Assembly (NCBI GenBank): GCA_030068145.1
Contig: JAPJBO010000903.1
Location: forward strand, 28,446 to 92,445
DNA: 64,000 nucleotides
From: Diplonema papillatum
Lineage: Eukaryota > Euglenozoa > Diplonemea > Diplonemida > Diplonemidae
Direction of reading: 5' to 3'
The notes below the pieces were generated by a model, which did no database searches, had not been told where the DNA came from, and was given only the letters and a program-made list of their open reading frames with translations. This document shows, piece after piece, positions 39,132 through 49,649 of the stretch (position 1 is the first letter of the stretch; each line of letters starts with the position of its first letter). The translations under genes and the position numbers were made by a program.

Positions 39132-39793
39132 CAGGGGTTATTCTAATCCCCGAAATTCTGGAAAATCCCGGTTAAAAAATCTTTGATATGGCCAGAAAAT
39201 TTTTTTCCCACGCTGCGCGTGGGAAAGCATGGATTGCTGAAGCAAGCAGTGTCCCACACAGTAGCGTCATTACGTTAGCACAATGTCGACAGCGGCAGCA
39301 CCACTAAAACCAAATGCGGCGAGCGACATCTCTTTAGTTTCAAAATCCTTTCGGGCCTGCGAGCTTCAGGATAGCAAACGATCCTCCAGTGACTGATTAC
39401 TGGATGTGATGGAAAACACAATCTGGCTGCTGCTTCTCCACTTTGTTGTAGCCTTCACTTGTCAGTCCCAGTGGGCACTACAGCAATGGCCTCAACGCCT
39501 TTCAACGAATCAGGGCGAAGCTGCTCACGACAGGCGCCCCCCAACACGCTAATCCCAACGCCCCTCATGCCCCATAGATATTTCTGGACCAAATTGCTGG
39601 CAGGCTGTGTACACACAAAACAGCAACTACGACTCCAGGATCTGAGCCTGTAGCCTGGGTCCCTTGCCAAAAAGTTTTCACCAGAAATCCCCATGGTTAA
39701 CAAATATTTTTTCACCGGCCTGTTTTCAGAATTCTTTTTTTTTTTTTTTTTGGTGAAAAAAAATTTTTTTTTAACCATACAGGATAATCCCTG
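39132..39793. mobile_element. Non-autonomous hAT element, 662 bp
   Basis: The ends CAGGGGTTATTCTA and (inverted) CAGGGATTATCCTG are flanked by an exact 8-bp duplication GTAAGGGG at 39,124-39,131 and 39,794-39,801. There is no transposase; the interior contains T runs. The uninterrupted sequence GTAAGGGGCAAATAC is seen at 40,386. Confidence 0.85.
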
Positions 39794-39801
39794 GTAAGGG
39801 G

Positions 39802-40017
39802 CAATTACAATACAAACACAATCTGATTTGTTCTTCGCTTACACCAGTGTTGCTTTCTCCCTCAGGACTTTTGACCTGTTGTGTTTGTGTAGACCCGCAT
39901 GACCTCACGTCCGTTCAACACGTGGTTCGGTAGTTACAGCACTTGGGATCCCTTCTGTTCTTTGTCGGGCAGCATCGTCGAGCATTTCCTTTCAAGCTGG
40001 CGCTTATGTAAAAAAAT
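39802..40017 (+). repeat. Repeat R4, right part of copy 1
   Basis: CAATACAAACACAATCTGAT to CAAGCTGGCGCTTATGTAAA. The left part of this copy (GACGTAGCTGCTTCGACC) lies at 38,922-38,984, before the inserted elements. Bases 40,018-40,171 carry a short (GGCGAGTGA)n tract. Confidence 0.8.
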
Positions 40018-40171
40018 TGAGCCTGTGTGGTACTGAGGGCGAGTGAAGCGCGAGTGAGGGCGAGTGACAGGGCGAGTGAAGACGAGTCTGGGGGCGAGTG
40101 ACTCGCCCGCCACCTATGATTAGAAGGCGACACATTTGAGAACCAGGGAGGTGTTGGTATCCAAAGGAACC

Positions 40172-40330
40172 GGAAAATACTCGAGGGGCTGCCTTGTGCT
40201 TACCTTCGAACAAAGTGGGTCTTTTTTGTTGAACGCTTACGCCCGCCACTAAATCCAGATTCACCTGTGTTTCGTGTGGGCTACAGCACATTTACCTCCT
40301 TTGATCTTTTGCAGCTGGCAGCCTCCTATA
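40172..40330 (-). repeat. Repeat R1 with the unoccupied YR-retrotransposon site
   Basis: On the minus strand: TTTAGTGGCGGGCGTAAGCG-TTCAACAAAAAAGACCCACTTTG, i.e. one copy of the 20-bp site at 40,223-40,242 with the same left flank as 5,855-5,976 and the same right flank as 10,244 onward. Confidence 0.85.
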
Positions 40331-40627
40331 CAAAAAATACTCGACGTAGCTGCTTCGACTCCGAATGGAAGGGGGAAATATAGAGGTAAGGGGCAAATAC
40401 AATACAAACACAATCTGATTTGTTCTTCGCTTACACCACCGTGTGTTGTTTTCTCACTCAGGACTTTGACCTGTTGTGTTTGTGTGATTTGTGTAGGGGT
40501 AGACCCGCATGACCTCACGTCCGTTCAACACGTGGTTCGGTAGTTACAGCACTTGGGATCCCTTCTGTTCTTTGTCGGGCAGCATCGTCGAGCATTTCCT
40601 TTCAAGCTGGCGCCTATGTAAAAAACT
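40331..40627 (+). repeat. Repeat R4, complete copy 2
   Basis: Uninterrupted ~297-bp unit from AAATACTCGACGTAGCTGCT to GGCGCCTATGTAAAAAA. It serves as the empty-site reference for the insertions at 38,985 and 48,173. Bases 40,640-41,165 hold no recognised gene. Confidence 0.85.
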
Positions 40628-41165
40628 AAAGCATCACCGCCTGCCGCGCGGTCACTTTGCGTTCCTACTCCTCCTTACTGTGCACATTCTTCTGCAACTC
40701 CTGCCTTCGATTTCCGGGGCCCTGCAGCAATCATGGCATCCCCTAGGTATACCGTGTACAGGGATACCTGCGCAACCGGCGGCCTCAGCCACCATCACCA
40801 CTAGTCGCACCGCGTTTGTTTGCGGTTCGAAGGTTGTCGAGGGTCTGGTCGGCTCCACTCGAAAGAGTGGGGTTGGATCAGGAGAAACCCGGATGTCAAT
40901 TTGAATGGAATGGAATGAGCTAAAAAATGGTTGGATCATCATATTTAAGGCAAATCGAAAGACGGGTCTCAAGGGGAATCTCCCTTCCCTGATCTCTGAC
41001 CGCACCTTACCAAACCTGCCTCTTTCTCTTTCCACGTCGTATGATTCGCTGAGATGTTCGCTTCGGCTTGAGCACTCGGGTTGATTACGCAGGCGACCAC
41101 CCCCGTTCGTACCGTGTTTGACAGCGGCCAGGCAATGCGATGCGGTTCTTGCAGCTAGTAGGCCT

Positions 41166-41612
41166 CTAGTTAGGAGTATGACCGGATGGTGCTCTTTCGC
41201 AGCACGAGGCCTTTATCTTGTTGGTGTATGCCTCCAGTCTTGCTGTGAGCCGCGGGAAGTCCGCCTTTATCACCTTTCTGTACTCCTTCGTGTGCATGCA
41301 GCCAATCATTGAGTAGAACGCCCAACCAAAGAGTTGAGGCAGAGAGCCCGTCTGCCGGCAGTGCTTGAAGTATTGTGTCAGGGTGGACCCCTTTCGGGGG
41401 ACCAGACCGCGCGCCGAATCCACCAAACGAAACGAAAGATCGCCGCGGAAAAGAATGCCATGGATCGGTAGGTCGTAGTTATTTAAGTCGAGAGAACGGT
41501 TAGGGATGTATGCCATCACACACAGGGTCGAGCCCAGCATCACAAGCTGGAGCGCAAAAGAGGATGGGTACAGGACATAAGTGCGGCACCCAAACGCGTG
41601 GTCGTATGCACG
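41166..41612 (-). CDS. Gene A candidate terminal exon, membrane segment
   Basis: 149 codons including a TAG stop. It starts after TTTTTCAG at 41,615-41,613 with RAYDHAFGCRTYVLYPSS. A hydrophobic stretch FALQLVMLGSTLCVMAYI could cross a membrane; then a mixed region (ILFRGDLSFRLVDSARGLVP, GSLPQLFGWAFYSMIGCMHT) and a Lys-rich end follow. It lies on the same strand as, and downstream of, the membrane exon at 43,012-43,484. The acceptor is phase 0 whereas that exon ends in phase 2 if GTACCA is its donor, so another exon or another donor is needed between them. Function unknown. Confidence 0.5.
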   Translation of the reverse strand, partial: RAYDHAFGCRTYVLYPSSFALQLVMLGSTLCVMAYIPNRSLDLNNYDLPIHGILFRGDLSFRLVDSARGLVPRKGSTLTQYFKHCRQTGSLPQLFGWAFYSMIGCMHTKEYRKVIKADFPRLTARLEAYTNKIKASCCERAPSGHTPN

Positions 41613-41804
41613 CTGAAAAAGCCGAAGTTAAAAAGAACAGAAAACGGGTGTCCGAACACCCACTTCTTCGGGTTGCGAGGCTGCGGCAGCTTCTCGTCAC
41701 GAAAAAGTGCCGGTTGATCGTTTCCCCCACTGTGCTACAGACGGCTTCAGAGAAAGCAGAAACATGGTTCTAGCGTTATTTGTGGATTATTCTCTTGGGA
41801 CCAG

Positions 41805-41999
41805 GTGGCCAAGCATAAGGACATTCACAACAATCCCTGGGTGGTGATTGAAGGGAAGGTTTATGTTGTGGGGGTGCTGCTGCCAGAGCACCCTGGTGGG
41901 GCATGTACGATTGAGTCGGCTATCGGCCCGGATGCAACAAATAACTTTCGAAAGTTGCACTCTAAAAGCACACTTGTATCTACCCTGTTTCATTTTCAG
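41805..41999 (+). CDS. Isolated cytochrome b5-domain exon
   Basis: 65 codons between GGGACCAG and GTAAGG, phase 0 at both ends: VAKHKDIHNNPWVVIEGKVY, LPEHPGGACTIESAIG, PDATNNFRKLHSKSTL. The HPGG histidine and the later His in KLHS are the two axial haem ligands of cytochrome b5. The exon holds almost the whole domain, but no partner exon was found on the plus strand. It sits inside gene A in antisense, embedded in sequence that recurs at 57,405-57,540 without the exon. This suggests a captured exon or gene fragment rather than a complete gene. The domain call is strong; functionality is doubtful. Confidence 0.75.
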
Positions 42000-42051
42000 G
42001 TAAGGTTATTCTGATCAACCCCCCAAAACACGTCTTTTCAGCCTGCACTTT

Positions 42052-42150
42052 ACATTGTGTTTCGTGTGGGCTACAGCACATTTACCTCCTTTGCTCTATC
42101 GCAACTGGCAGTCTCCTCAAGCATTTCCTACAAAGCAGGTGCTATGCAAA
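42052..42150 (-). repeat. Repeat R1 copy
   Basis: TTCGTGTGGGCTACAGCACA, TTTACCTCCTTTGCTCTATC and TTCCTACAAAGCAGGTGC, as at 5,855-5,960 inverted. Bases 42,160-42,430 show nothing recognised. Confidence 0.75.
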
Positions 42151-42439
42151 AAACCTTCTTGCGCGTGAAAGAAACGAAAGCAACGCACGCCGAGCAAGCA
42201 GTCTGCGGCCGCAGAAAGACTTCGAGACGAGCCATCTGGCTGGCTCGCTTTGAAGCCGGCTGGTGTCTCCATAGGAGGATTCGCGAGCCGAAGCCCGTTT
42301 GTCGCTGGAAACGGATAAAGCAGCTGCCGTCTTCCCATCGTTGGATAAGTAAAGCGACAACAAGAGTAGTGGTATTCATTGTTGCGGCCTCCCACCGATT
42401 CTAAACCTCTCGTGCCACTGCACAAAGTCAGACTCGACA

Positions 42440-43010
42440 GTGACCCTGAGTGCGGAATAGCTCTTCGATTGGTACGGTATGGAGCTGACAGCGGACAGGC
42501 GCAGCATGAGCCCAACGACCAACTTGCCTTCGAGATTCTGTCGTCGTGAGAGAACACCGCCGACGACCCCTCATCTGGTAAAGGATTGCAAAAAAGGTGG
42601 GTGGGTCTGTTAGATTCCACTGAGTGCGTCTGGGACAGGGAAAGGCCCTTCGATCAACGATTGGTACTGGTGCCATTCAGCATGTGACCAGCACCATGCG
42701 CAGCTCGAGATTCTGTCGTCGTAGAAAACAACGCCGACTGACCCATCTACGACTGAGAAAAAGGTCGGTCTGTTAGATAACACTGAGTGCGTCTGGGACA
42801 GGGAAAGGCTCTGATCAACGATTAGTACATAGAGCTGACAGCGGACAGGCGCAGCATGAGCCCAACGACTTCGAGATTCTATGTCGTTGTGAGAGAACAA
42901 CGCCGACTGACCTTTCATCAAGTAACGAACTGCGAAAAAGGTGGGTGGGTCTGTTAGATTACACTGAGTGCGTCTGGGACCGGGAAAGGCTCTTCGATCA
43001 ACGATTGGTA
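42440..43010. repeat. Tandem duplication of an exon end and its donor
   Basis: Three degenerate ~165-180-bp units (starting near 42,440, 42,617 and 42,778) repeat the last ~45 bases of exon 43,012-43,484 plus the start of its intron (ACTGAGTGCGTCTGGGACAG, ATCAACGATTGGTAC). The genuine exon end forms the fourth unit. Confidence 0.75.
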
Positions 43011-43011
43011 C

Positions 43012-43484
43012 ATGGAGCTGACGGCGGACAGGAGCAGCATGGTGAGGACCCCACGCAGGACCAGGAGGACCAGGCCGAAGGTGCCGATGATGGACCCCTC
43101 CCACCCGAAGAAGAGCGACAGCACGACGATGATGACCGCGCAGACCGCGAGCACCGCGACCGTGGCCGCAGTCACCGGGTGGTCGATCTCCGTGTAAAGC
43201 GACATTTCGCGGAAAGCCGTCGCGTACGACCCGTGCAGCAGGAGGCACACCAGCCGCACCGACAGCAGCTCAACGACCAGCGGGTCGGTCAGCTCGAACC
43301 GGAACCCGTCCGGCTTCGGGTTGAGGAAGAGGACGAGCGTCTTATTGCTCTCCTTCAGGGCGCTGTAGTACTTCTTGCTGTTCGCGTAGCTCATGACAAG
43401 CGCCATAGACACCACGGGGCTGTCCGGGTACAGGTTCGTCAGTTCGAGGTACGCCTGCGTCGACTTCTCCTTGTCACGGGCGCC
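43012..43484 (-). CDS. Gene A exon: TPR end and membrane segments
   Basis: 157 codons after acceptor CATCCTCAG, phase 0, matching the phase-0 donor of 49,217-49,330. It begins GARDKEKSTQAYLELTNLYP, then SPVVSMALVMSYANSKKYYS, a TPR-like helix pair. It continues with FRFELTDPLVVELLSVRLVC. Two hydrophobic segments follow: TAATVAVLAVCAVIIVVLSL and IIGTFGLVLLVLRGVLTMLL. The donor GTACCA follows 43,012 and leaves phase 2. The protein looks like a TPR-containing integral membrane protein of unknown role. The next exon is uncertain. Confidence 0.7.
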
Positions 43485-43499
43485 CTGAGGATGTGATGG

Positions 43500-44720
43500 T
43501 TGCTCTGAAGACAGATCGCAGTGGTGGTAGTTGTCGCAACTGCCGGAGCAGGTTTTATTTCCCTTCTCTGGGCCCGCTAGCAGCGACGGACCTCGCTTCG
43601 TGGTGCCACGAGGGGAGAACTTGGAGATACAGAGAAAGAAGAAAAACAGAGGGTTGGATGGAGAGGACGCAGGGCCCGTGGGGAAGCACCGGCCACTTTG
43701 CAAGATGAGAATACCTGCCCTGGAAAGAAGCACCCTTTTACTCGCGGGGGTAAGCACCCTTGCAGGGGAGCTCTTCCGTGTGTCTCCATGCGGAAGGACA
43801 CTGGGCAAAAAACACGCCTTCTCCGTTGGCCGAGGCAGAAATGGACCTTGCGGGACATACTGGGTAGGCATCCCCTGGCCGCTCTCCTGATCATGCGCTT
43901 CCATCAGCTATACATTGGTGGGTCCTTCTACAAAGTTACTCAGTGATTGGACATTTCTGTTAGTTCGCCTCTTGTACACAAATGAAACAGAATCTGTTAA
44001 TGGATTGGTGCTGTCTGGATGCACCTTTTCCCCCTACGTTGTAGACTCAGTACTGGGCAACACCCCGTTAATTTGACTAACCTATGCTCTAGTCCCTTGC
44101 TGCTTTGTGTTTATTTGTGAAGGAGGCTAGATGGGGAGAAACACAGCGCTTACGCCCGCCACGAGCACAGCACAGTTTCCTTCTTTTGAGATGTCGCAAC
44201 TGGCAGCCTCAAGTATTTCCTACACGCACAGGGGACTTTGGAAACCCGGTTTCCCGGTTTCAGAAGCCCGGGTTTTCCGGTTTTCGGGTTTTCAAAAAAA
44301 AATTAAAAAAAATTATAAATTATGATTTCAAGTGGCCTCTGTACTGTACAGTACTGCAGTTACATAGCGCGTCACGGGGTGTAACTGCAATTCGAAGCTT
44401 TCCACTTACCATCTCCGTAGTTTGATAGACGTGCACACCACCACCGCAAGCTTATATCACCACCCCCCTCCGTCCCCTTGTTTGCGTGCGCGGGGCGACG
44501 GTTCCAGGCACTCAGACACCCACAGGCACAGAGCCCCAAAACTGGGGTTTTGGCTGAAACCGGCTTTTTTGCTCGGTCAGACAAAGAGCTAAATTCCCTG
44601 TGTGTTTGATGCCAGCATAATAGGGCATACCTCGAGTCCTTCGAACTGCAGCCAGATACACTTGACCAGCAGCTTGTGGTGCATGGGATGCGGATCATGG
44701 TTCACCGCCTTCCGGAGCCA
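43500..44720. other. Intronic or intergenic spacer with a partial R1 copy
   Basis: No gene recognised. Part of repeat R1 (CGCTTACGCCCGCCACGAGC, TCGCAACTGGCAGCCTC) lies at 44,147-44,235. A CCGGTTT-rich patch is at 44,240-44,295. Confidence 0.5.
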
Positions 44721-44721
44721 C

Positions 44722-44748
44722 TGTGTGTGTGTGTGTGTGTGTGTGTAT
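44722..44748. repeat. (GT)n microsatellite
   Basis: About 13 GT units. Confidence 0.9.
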
Positions 44749-45068
44749 GGAATTCAATGGTGGGCAACACCTGACGCGGAGTATAGCCCAGGTTTCCAGC
44801 TACTTTACGTTACGGCGGAAGCACCTGCCGGCTGCTCGTGGTGGCCACGCGCTGTTCGGAATTGTAGCCTCGTTTGGTTTATGCTTCCTGCTTCGTGCCC
44901 CGGGTGGTGCTGGTTGCGGCATGTATCCGGGGGAAGGCGCCTCCTTCTACACGTGGTGCAGCGGCGGGCGTCGTGCTTTTCGCATTTCGCCGCCGCATTC
45001 CCTGATCGCCTCGCCGTCGGTCGAGATCGCTGGCTGCTTGCGCTTCTCTCCTGCTCTCACCCCTTCCA

Positions 45069-45073
<5 letters not shown>

Positions 45074-45121
<48 letters not shown>
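45074..45121. repeat. (GT)n microsatellite
   Basis: About 22 GT units with one TATG interruption. Confidence 0.9.
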
Positions 45122-45626
45122 TTTAAATTCAGGGCTTTGTGGGTAACGTCTGAATCGAAGTATAGCCCACTGTCACTTTTTCCAGTCGGCGACACGCTGC
45201 TTTTGGGTCCTGTGACTTCTCTCCGAAGGGGGTGGGGCGGGATCCCTCGGGGGACGGATAGAGTGGGAGGCTGTCAGCTTCTCCATCCGGCACTCAAGAC
45301 TTCTGTTTTCATCTTGCGGTGGTAGCTGCACGGGGGTTTTGGCCCCGTGCAACGGCTGAGTGTCGTTACACAGGCGGCACATCTCACCCGAGGATGTGGC
45401 AAGCTCTCTCTGCAATGAGCTTGGCCTGACTCGTGCAAGCACCCGTCAGGGTCGGCAATCGCCACCTGGGTCACAGTTTTGAGTCCTGTTCCGAGAGACT
45501 CGCTCGCACGGGAAGTGGCGCGAATCACTTGTCGCCAAGCATTCTGCAATGCTGACGACTGCTGCCCCATGTGTGTGTGTGCTGCGGACCCGTTTTAACG
45601 TGGTGCCTTCCTGTACGAGAGACGTC

Positions 45627-45748
<122 letters not shown>

Positions 45749-45808
45749 GCGGACCCGTTTTAACGTGGTGCCTCCCTTCACGAAAGTACGACCACGCTCA
45801 TGTTATGG

Positions 45809-46891
45809 CTAGGTAACGGCCGATGCACCCCCGGGCTGGGAGTGGGGGTCTCTGTTCGCTCTTCTGTTTGCATGGTGCTTCGGGCAGCAGCTGGCTAATG
45901 CTTCGTTTGCTACTACGCAATCGCCGCAGCGTCCTAGTCTGTGAGCTGTGCAAAAATGCATCCGCGGCCTTAGACCATCCGATCCGTGATGATGCTGCTT
46001 GAGGCGACAGCAGGTCTCCGCCGGTAGGCGATTCTTGACGCACTCCCTGCATCGCGGCTTTCTGTGATGCGAGCAAACCACTCCGGGGCGGGAGGTATTC
46101 ACCGCGCCTTCCGGGGCCTCGAACGGGGGGGCTCCTTCGCACGGTTCCGTGCTTGTGCTTCTTCCTGCCGCTTCTGCCTTCGCCTTCCAGTCCGGCTTTC
46201 CCTGCGTCCTCCCTGCCGGATAGGCCTCCTCTGGCAAAAAGGTTGCCGCCCATTCCAGGTGCGGAGGGAACAGGCTGTTTTCTTGCTGTTCTGGGCGATT
46301 TTCTCGCGTGTGTTCGCGTATCTTCATGATCACTTCCTCGGTCGCGGTCGACAACTGTGCACGCCTCGAAACACCCCGCACAACCGTTCCTCCCACAGAT
46401 GTCAAAACGGTGGTGGAGTATTCATGGCCGCAGAACCACGGCTGTGCAACCACCTTCCTATACGCCTTCCCCATTTCGATGAGGCTGAGCGCTTTTCCTA
46501 GACCGGACCGGCGGAAGTTTGCCAGCATGGTCTCTTGTTGCTGCCGGGTGGGCCTCTGGCATTGCACCAAGTCCATGGCGGCGTTACTCAGCGCGTCCGC
46601 GTCTGTGTTCAGCTCCCGCGCAACGTGCTCAATGTGCAGTGTCAGCCGTCTCTGCAGGGACGACACCTTCAAGGCCGCGCGCGTCAGATACGGCTTCAGT
46701 TCCTCTGAACATGCCATGCGTCGTGCGAGGTGCCCGACAACGAGCGCCGAGTCGCCTCGCACCGTGCATTCCTCTCTTTCCGCTTCGCCTGCATTCCTCA
46801 GCAGGTGCAGGCCCGCTAGCAGTCCTTCGTACTCTGCTACGTTGTTGCTGCGTACGGTCGGCAGTGGCAGGACCACTTCTGCCACTTTCAC
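45809..46891 (-). pseudogene. LINE RNase H remainder and Cys-His repeats
   Basis: Continues type-I RNase H: NNVAEYEGLLAGLHLL (Glu), CTVRGDSALVVGHLARRM (Asp), IEHVARELNTDADALSNAAM (Asp). The connector follows, then CSHHRKPRCREC...CCRLKQHHH and CTAHRLGRCGDC...CCPKHHA, the family Cys-His repeats, and a stop. RNase H would degrade the RNA of RNA-DNA hybrids during second-strand synthesis. All four acidic residues are present across the two frames. Confidence 0.85.
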
Positions 46892-47800
46892 TCCACTGCC
46901 CCCGCCCCGGCAACGGCGAAGGCGGTACCATTCGCTCTCGCCCCGCCATCGAAATAAACCAGGAGCCTGCTGTCTCCCATTTCCCGGGCCGGTAACGTTG
47001 CGCGGGCCGCTGTCGCCTTGCCGGTTGGTGCTTGTGGGAGGGCTGAGTAGTACCTACTCTTCAGGTCAGGGAGTCGCCGTCCAGTGTACAGCTCGAACTC
47101 CACTGCCAATTCGATGAAGCTGGTTCCCAGCTCGTCGTGCCCTGGGGGGGCCCACTTCGTCTGCTGCAGCCAGTCGGTGAATGCCAGCCACATCTCTTGG
47201 CCATATTTCCACTTCGTTTCGACGGCGGATGGTGCGATGGCAGGGACCGTGAGTCTGTGTGGTTCTGATGGCTTCCACCCGCGCGGGTAGTTCACGGTCC
47301 TGTGATGCCTGGTGGACTTGTCAAGCAGGCCGTCTGCTTCCTGACGTCGAGTTAGGACCTCGACGAAGAAAAGGTGTAGCCGCTTCAGAACACGCAACCT
47401 TTCTTCCCTAGCTGCCGGCAGCCCGGGGATCGCTTCGTCTCCTCGTACAGCTGGGGCCACCCCGCACAAGCGTAGGCACGGGGGCCAATTCCTTTGCACG
47501 TTCACCAAGTCTCCGTGCTTCGATCGAATTCGTTCCCAGGCTGGGCACGTCCAGAACAAGTGCTCTACCGTCTCCCGGTCCTGTGTGTCGCAGTACGGGC
47601 AGTTTCGTTCACCCAACCCCGTTCGCCCGGTTGCCGGTGTGGCTCCCGCAAGTACCGACTTGAGCATGCCGGCTTCGTACGCGGTGAGGGGGGAGTCCCG
47701 CATTTCTAGTAGGTGCCGGGTTGCCTGGTGGTCTACCCCATTCTGCACACCCCCGAAGTCCGCTGCTCGCCGCGCTGCGAGCTGAGCCATCTCACGCAGC
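46888..47800 (-). pseudogene. LINE C-terminal region, CCHC to start of RNase H
   Basis: Encodes LRLREMAQLAARRAADFGGV, a knuckle CPYCDTQDRETVEHLFWTC, the family block SFIELAVEFELYTGR and the first RNase H strand LLVYFDGGARANGTAFAVAG with its catalytic Asp. The frame is fused upstream to the (CA)n repeat. It stops at GAGAVE because of a one-base shift near 46,890; the rest of RNase H is in the next frame. Confidence 0.8.
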
Positions 47801-47802
47801 CT

Positions 47803-47966
<164 letters not shown>

Positions 47967-48006
47967 TGTGCGAGTTCATTTAGCGGTGTGATCAGATTCC
48001 AGTTTG

Positions 48007-48172
48007 TGTTTGTGTGACTTGTCGTGTAGACCCATGACCTCAGCTACTTGGGATCCCTTCTGTTCTTTGTCGGGCAGAACCGTCGAGCATTTCCTTTCAA
48101 GCTGGCGCTCATGCAGAAAATACTCAACGTAGCTGCTTCGACTTCGAATGGAAGGGAGGAAATATAGAGGTA
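48007..48172 (+). repeat. Repeat R4, left part of copy 3
   Basis: End of one unit (TTTCAAGCTGGCGCTCATGC) joined to the start of the next (AAAATACTCAACGTAGCTGC) up to AATATAGAGGTA, where the 801-bp element inserted. Confidence 0.75.
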
Positions 48173-48973
48173 CCTACCCCCCCGTGTTTAAGATCGGGGT
48201 TTTTGGGGGGCGATCTTATACACGGGGGGAGAAAAACTTAGTTTAATGTTTAGGCAGAACACTGCCTCGCATGCATGTTTGATGCTAGCATCAAGTCTTC
48301 GTCGAAGAAAGTGTAAAATAAAATAGGGGAAAGGGAAAAAGGGTCGCAGGGAGTGTAAGACTCCGCGGGTGGGGTCTGGAACCTTGGGGGACTATTCCTC
48401 TTTATTCTTTTTTTCACCCGCGGTGTTGTGTGCATCTCGTTCTTTGTCTCTGGTTTCGCTCTTGAACGCATACCAATCCATTAGAGCTCTTCCGTGGGTC
48501 CTTTGGACGGGGACTTTCGGTCCTGTTCCGGTGCTATCACAACTTTCTGGTTCCAATGTATATCGCATCCTTCCTTCGTCAGATTAAAAAAAGGGGAGAA
48601 CGGAGAAGTTGGTGTGGTCGGTATAGCCAGGGGGAACTACGGGTGTCTTTTTTTTTTTGTACCTACCACCCCCCGTGTTCAAGATCGCGCCCTCCCCCCC
48701 CGTGTATAAGATCGGTTTTTCTGAGAAATGAGGGCGATCTTATACACGGGGGGGGGAGTGGGGTGGGGTCCCGCGCAGCGGAAAAGTTTTTGTTTAGGGC
48801 GTTTTTACTGTGGGGGGGGGTTCAGGGCCCCGCGCAGCGGGAAAAAAAAATTGGGGTGTTTTTTGTCCCCCCCCGTGTTTAAGATCGTCCCCCCCCGTGT
48901 ATAAGATCGGTTTTTTTGGGGGGCGATTTTAAACACGGAAAAACGCGATCTTAAACACGGGGGGGGGGGTAGG
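48173..48973. mobile_element. 801-bp element with TA duplication and nested hairpins
   Basis: Ends are CCTACCCCCCCGTGTTTAAG and, inverted, CCTACCCCCCCCCCGTGTTT. TA flanks both sides (48,171-48,172 and 48,974-48,975). The intact junction ATAGAGGTAAGGGGCAAATA is at 40,381-40,400. Inside are at least three more CCCCCGTGT(T/A)TAAGATCG hairpins, so copies are nested or amplified. A TA target suggests a Tc1/mariner-type mobiliser. No transposase is inside. Confidence 0.8.
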
Positions 48974-49204
48974 TAAGGGGCAAATACAATACAAACACAA
49001 TCTGATTTGTTCTTCGCTTACACCACCGTGTGTTGTTTTCTCTCTCAGGACTTTTGACCTGTTGTGTTGTCGTGTAGGGGTAGACCCGCATGACCTCACG
49101 TCCGTTCAACACGTGGTTCGGTAGTTACAGCACCTTGGATCCCTTCTGTTCTTTGTCGGGCAGCATCGTCGAGCATTTCCTTTCAAGCTGGCGCTTATGT
49201 AAAA
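48974..49204 (+). repeat. Repeat R4, right part of copy 3
   Basis: TAAGGGGCAAATACAATACA to CAAGCTGGCGCTTATGTAAA, as in 40,387-40,627. It ends 13 bases before exon 49,217-49,330. Confidence 0.85.
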
Positions 49205-49216
49205 AATAAACAGTAC

Positions 49217-49330
49217 CTCCCGAGCGCGAGCGTAGATGAAACGCTTCATGTGGACCAGCCCCAGGATGTGCAGCGCGATGGTGTTGGATTCGTCGAGCTT
49301 GTGAGCTTCTAGAGCCGGTTCCTCAGCAAG
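49217..49330 (-). CDS. Gene A exon: TPR helix
   Basis: 38 codons, phase 0 at both ends, between AATTGCGCAG and GTACTG. It reads LAEEPALEAHKLDESNTIAL-HILGLVHMKRFIYARARE. The alternation of small and large hydrophobic residues (ALHILGLVHMKRFIYARA) fits one TPR unit. Phase agrees with the preceding (50,092-50,320) and following (43,012-43,484) exons. It is hemmed in by repeat R4 on the donor side and R5 upstream. Confidence 0.7.
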
Positions 49331-49374
49331 CTGCGCAATTTTTAAGAGCATTTTTTTTTTCGACCGGTGTTTCA

Positions 49375-49560
49375 AACTAAAGCATCGAGGCTTGGTGCAC
49401 CTTGGGGCTTGGCGCTCGCGCTGAACACAAGCTCGTCGAGACGGTCAGCCACAGGGCAGAGCGGACGGGGTTGTGGCACTGTGCTGCCTCCGACTCAAGC
49501 TTTGCAAGCTGTGGTTGACCGTCACGTTCCTGGACCAGGAGCGGCCTTTTTCTTCTTTTT
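49375..49560 (+). repeat. Repeat R5 copy
   Basis: ACTAAAGCATCGAGGCTTGG to AGGAGCGGCCTTTTTCTTC. A second copy is at 50,618-50,790. Confidence 0.75.
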
Positions 49561-49649
49561 CTTTTTCTTTCTTCTTCGACCGGTGTTTCGGAAGCCCCGT
49601 ACATACAGGCGTGGAGTCTCCACAAACGCAGGGGGGAAAGCTTAATTCA

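Larger units (their letters stand above)
45809..47800 (-). mobile_element. LINE fragment with RNase H and Cys-His repeats
   Basis: 5'-truncated at a (CA)n tract. It carries a CCHC knuckle, the ELAVEFEL block, RNase H and two Cys-His repeats on the minus strand. It is a relative of the 31,674 LINE but with RNase H. Confidence 0.8.
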
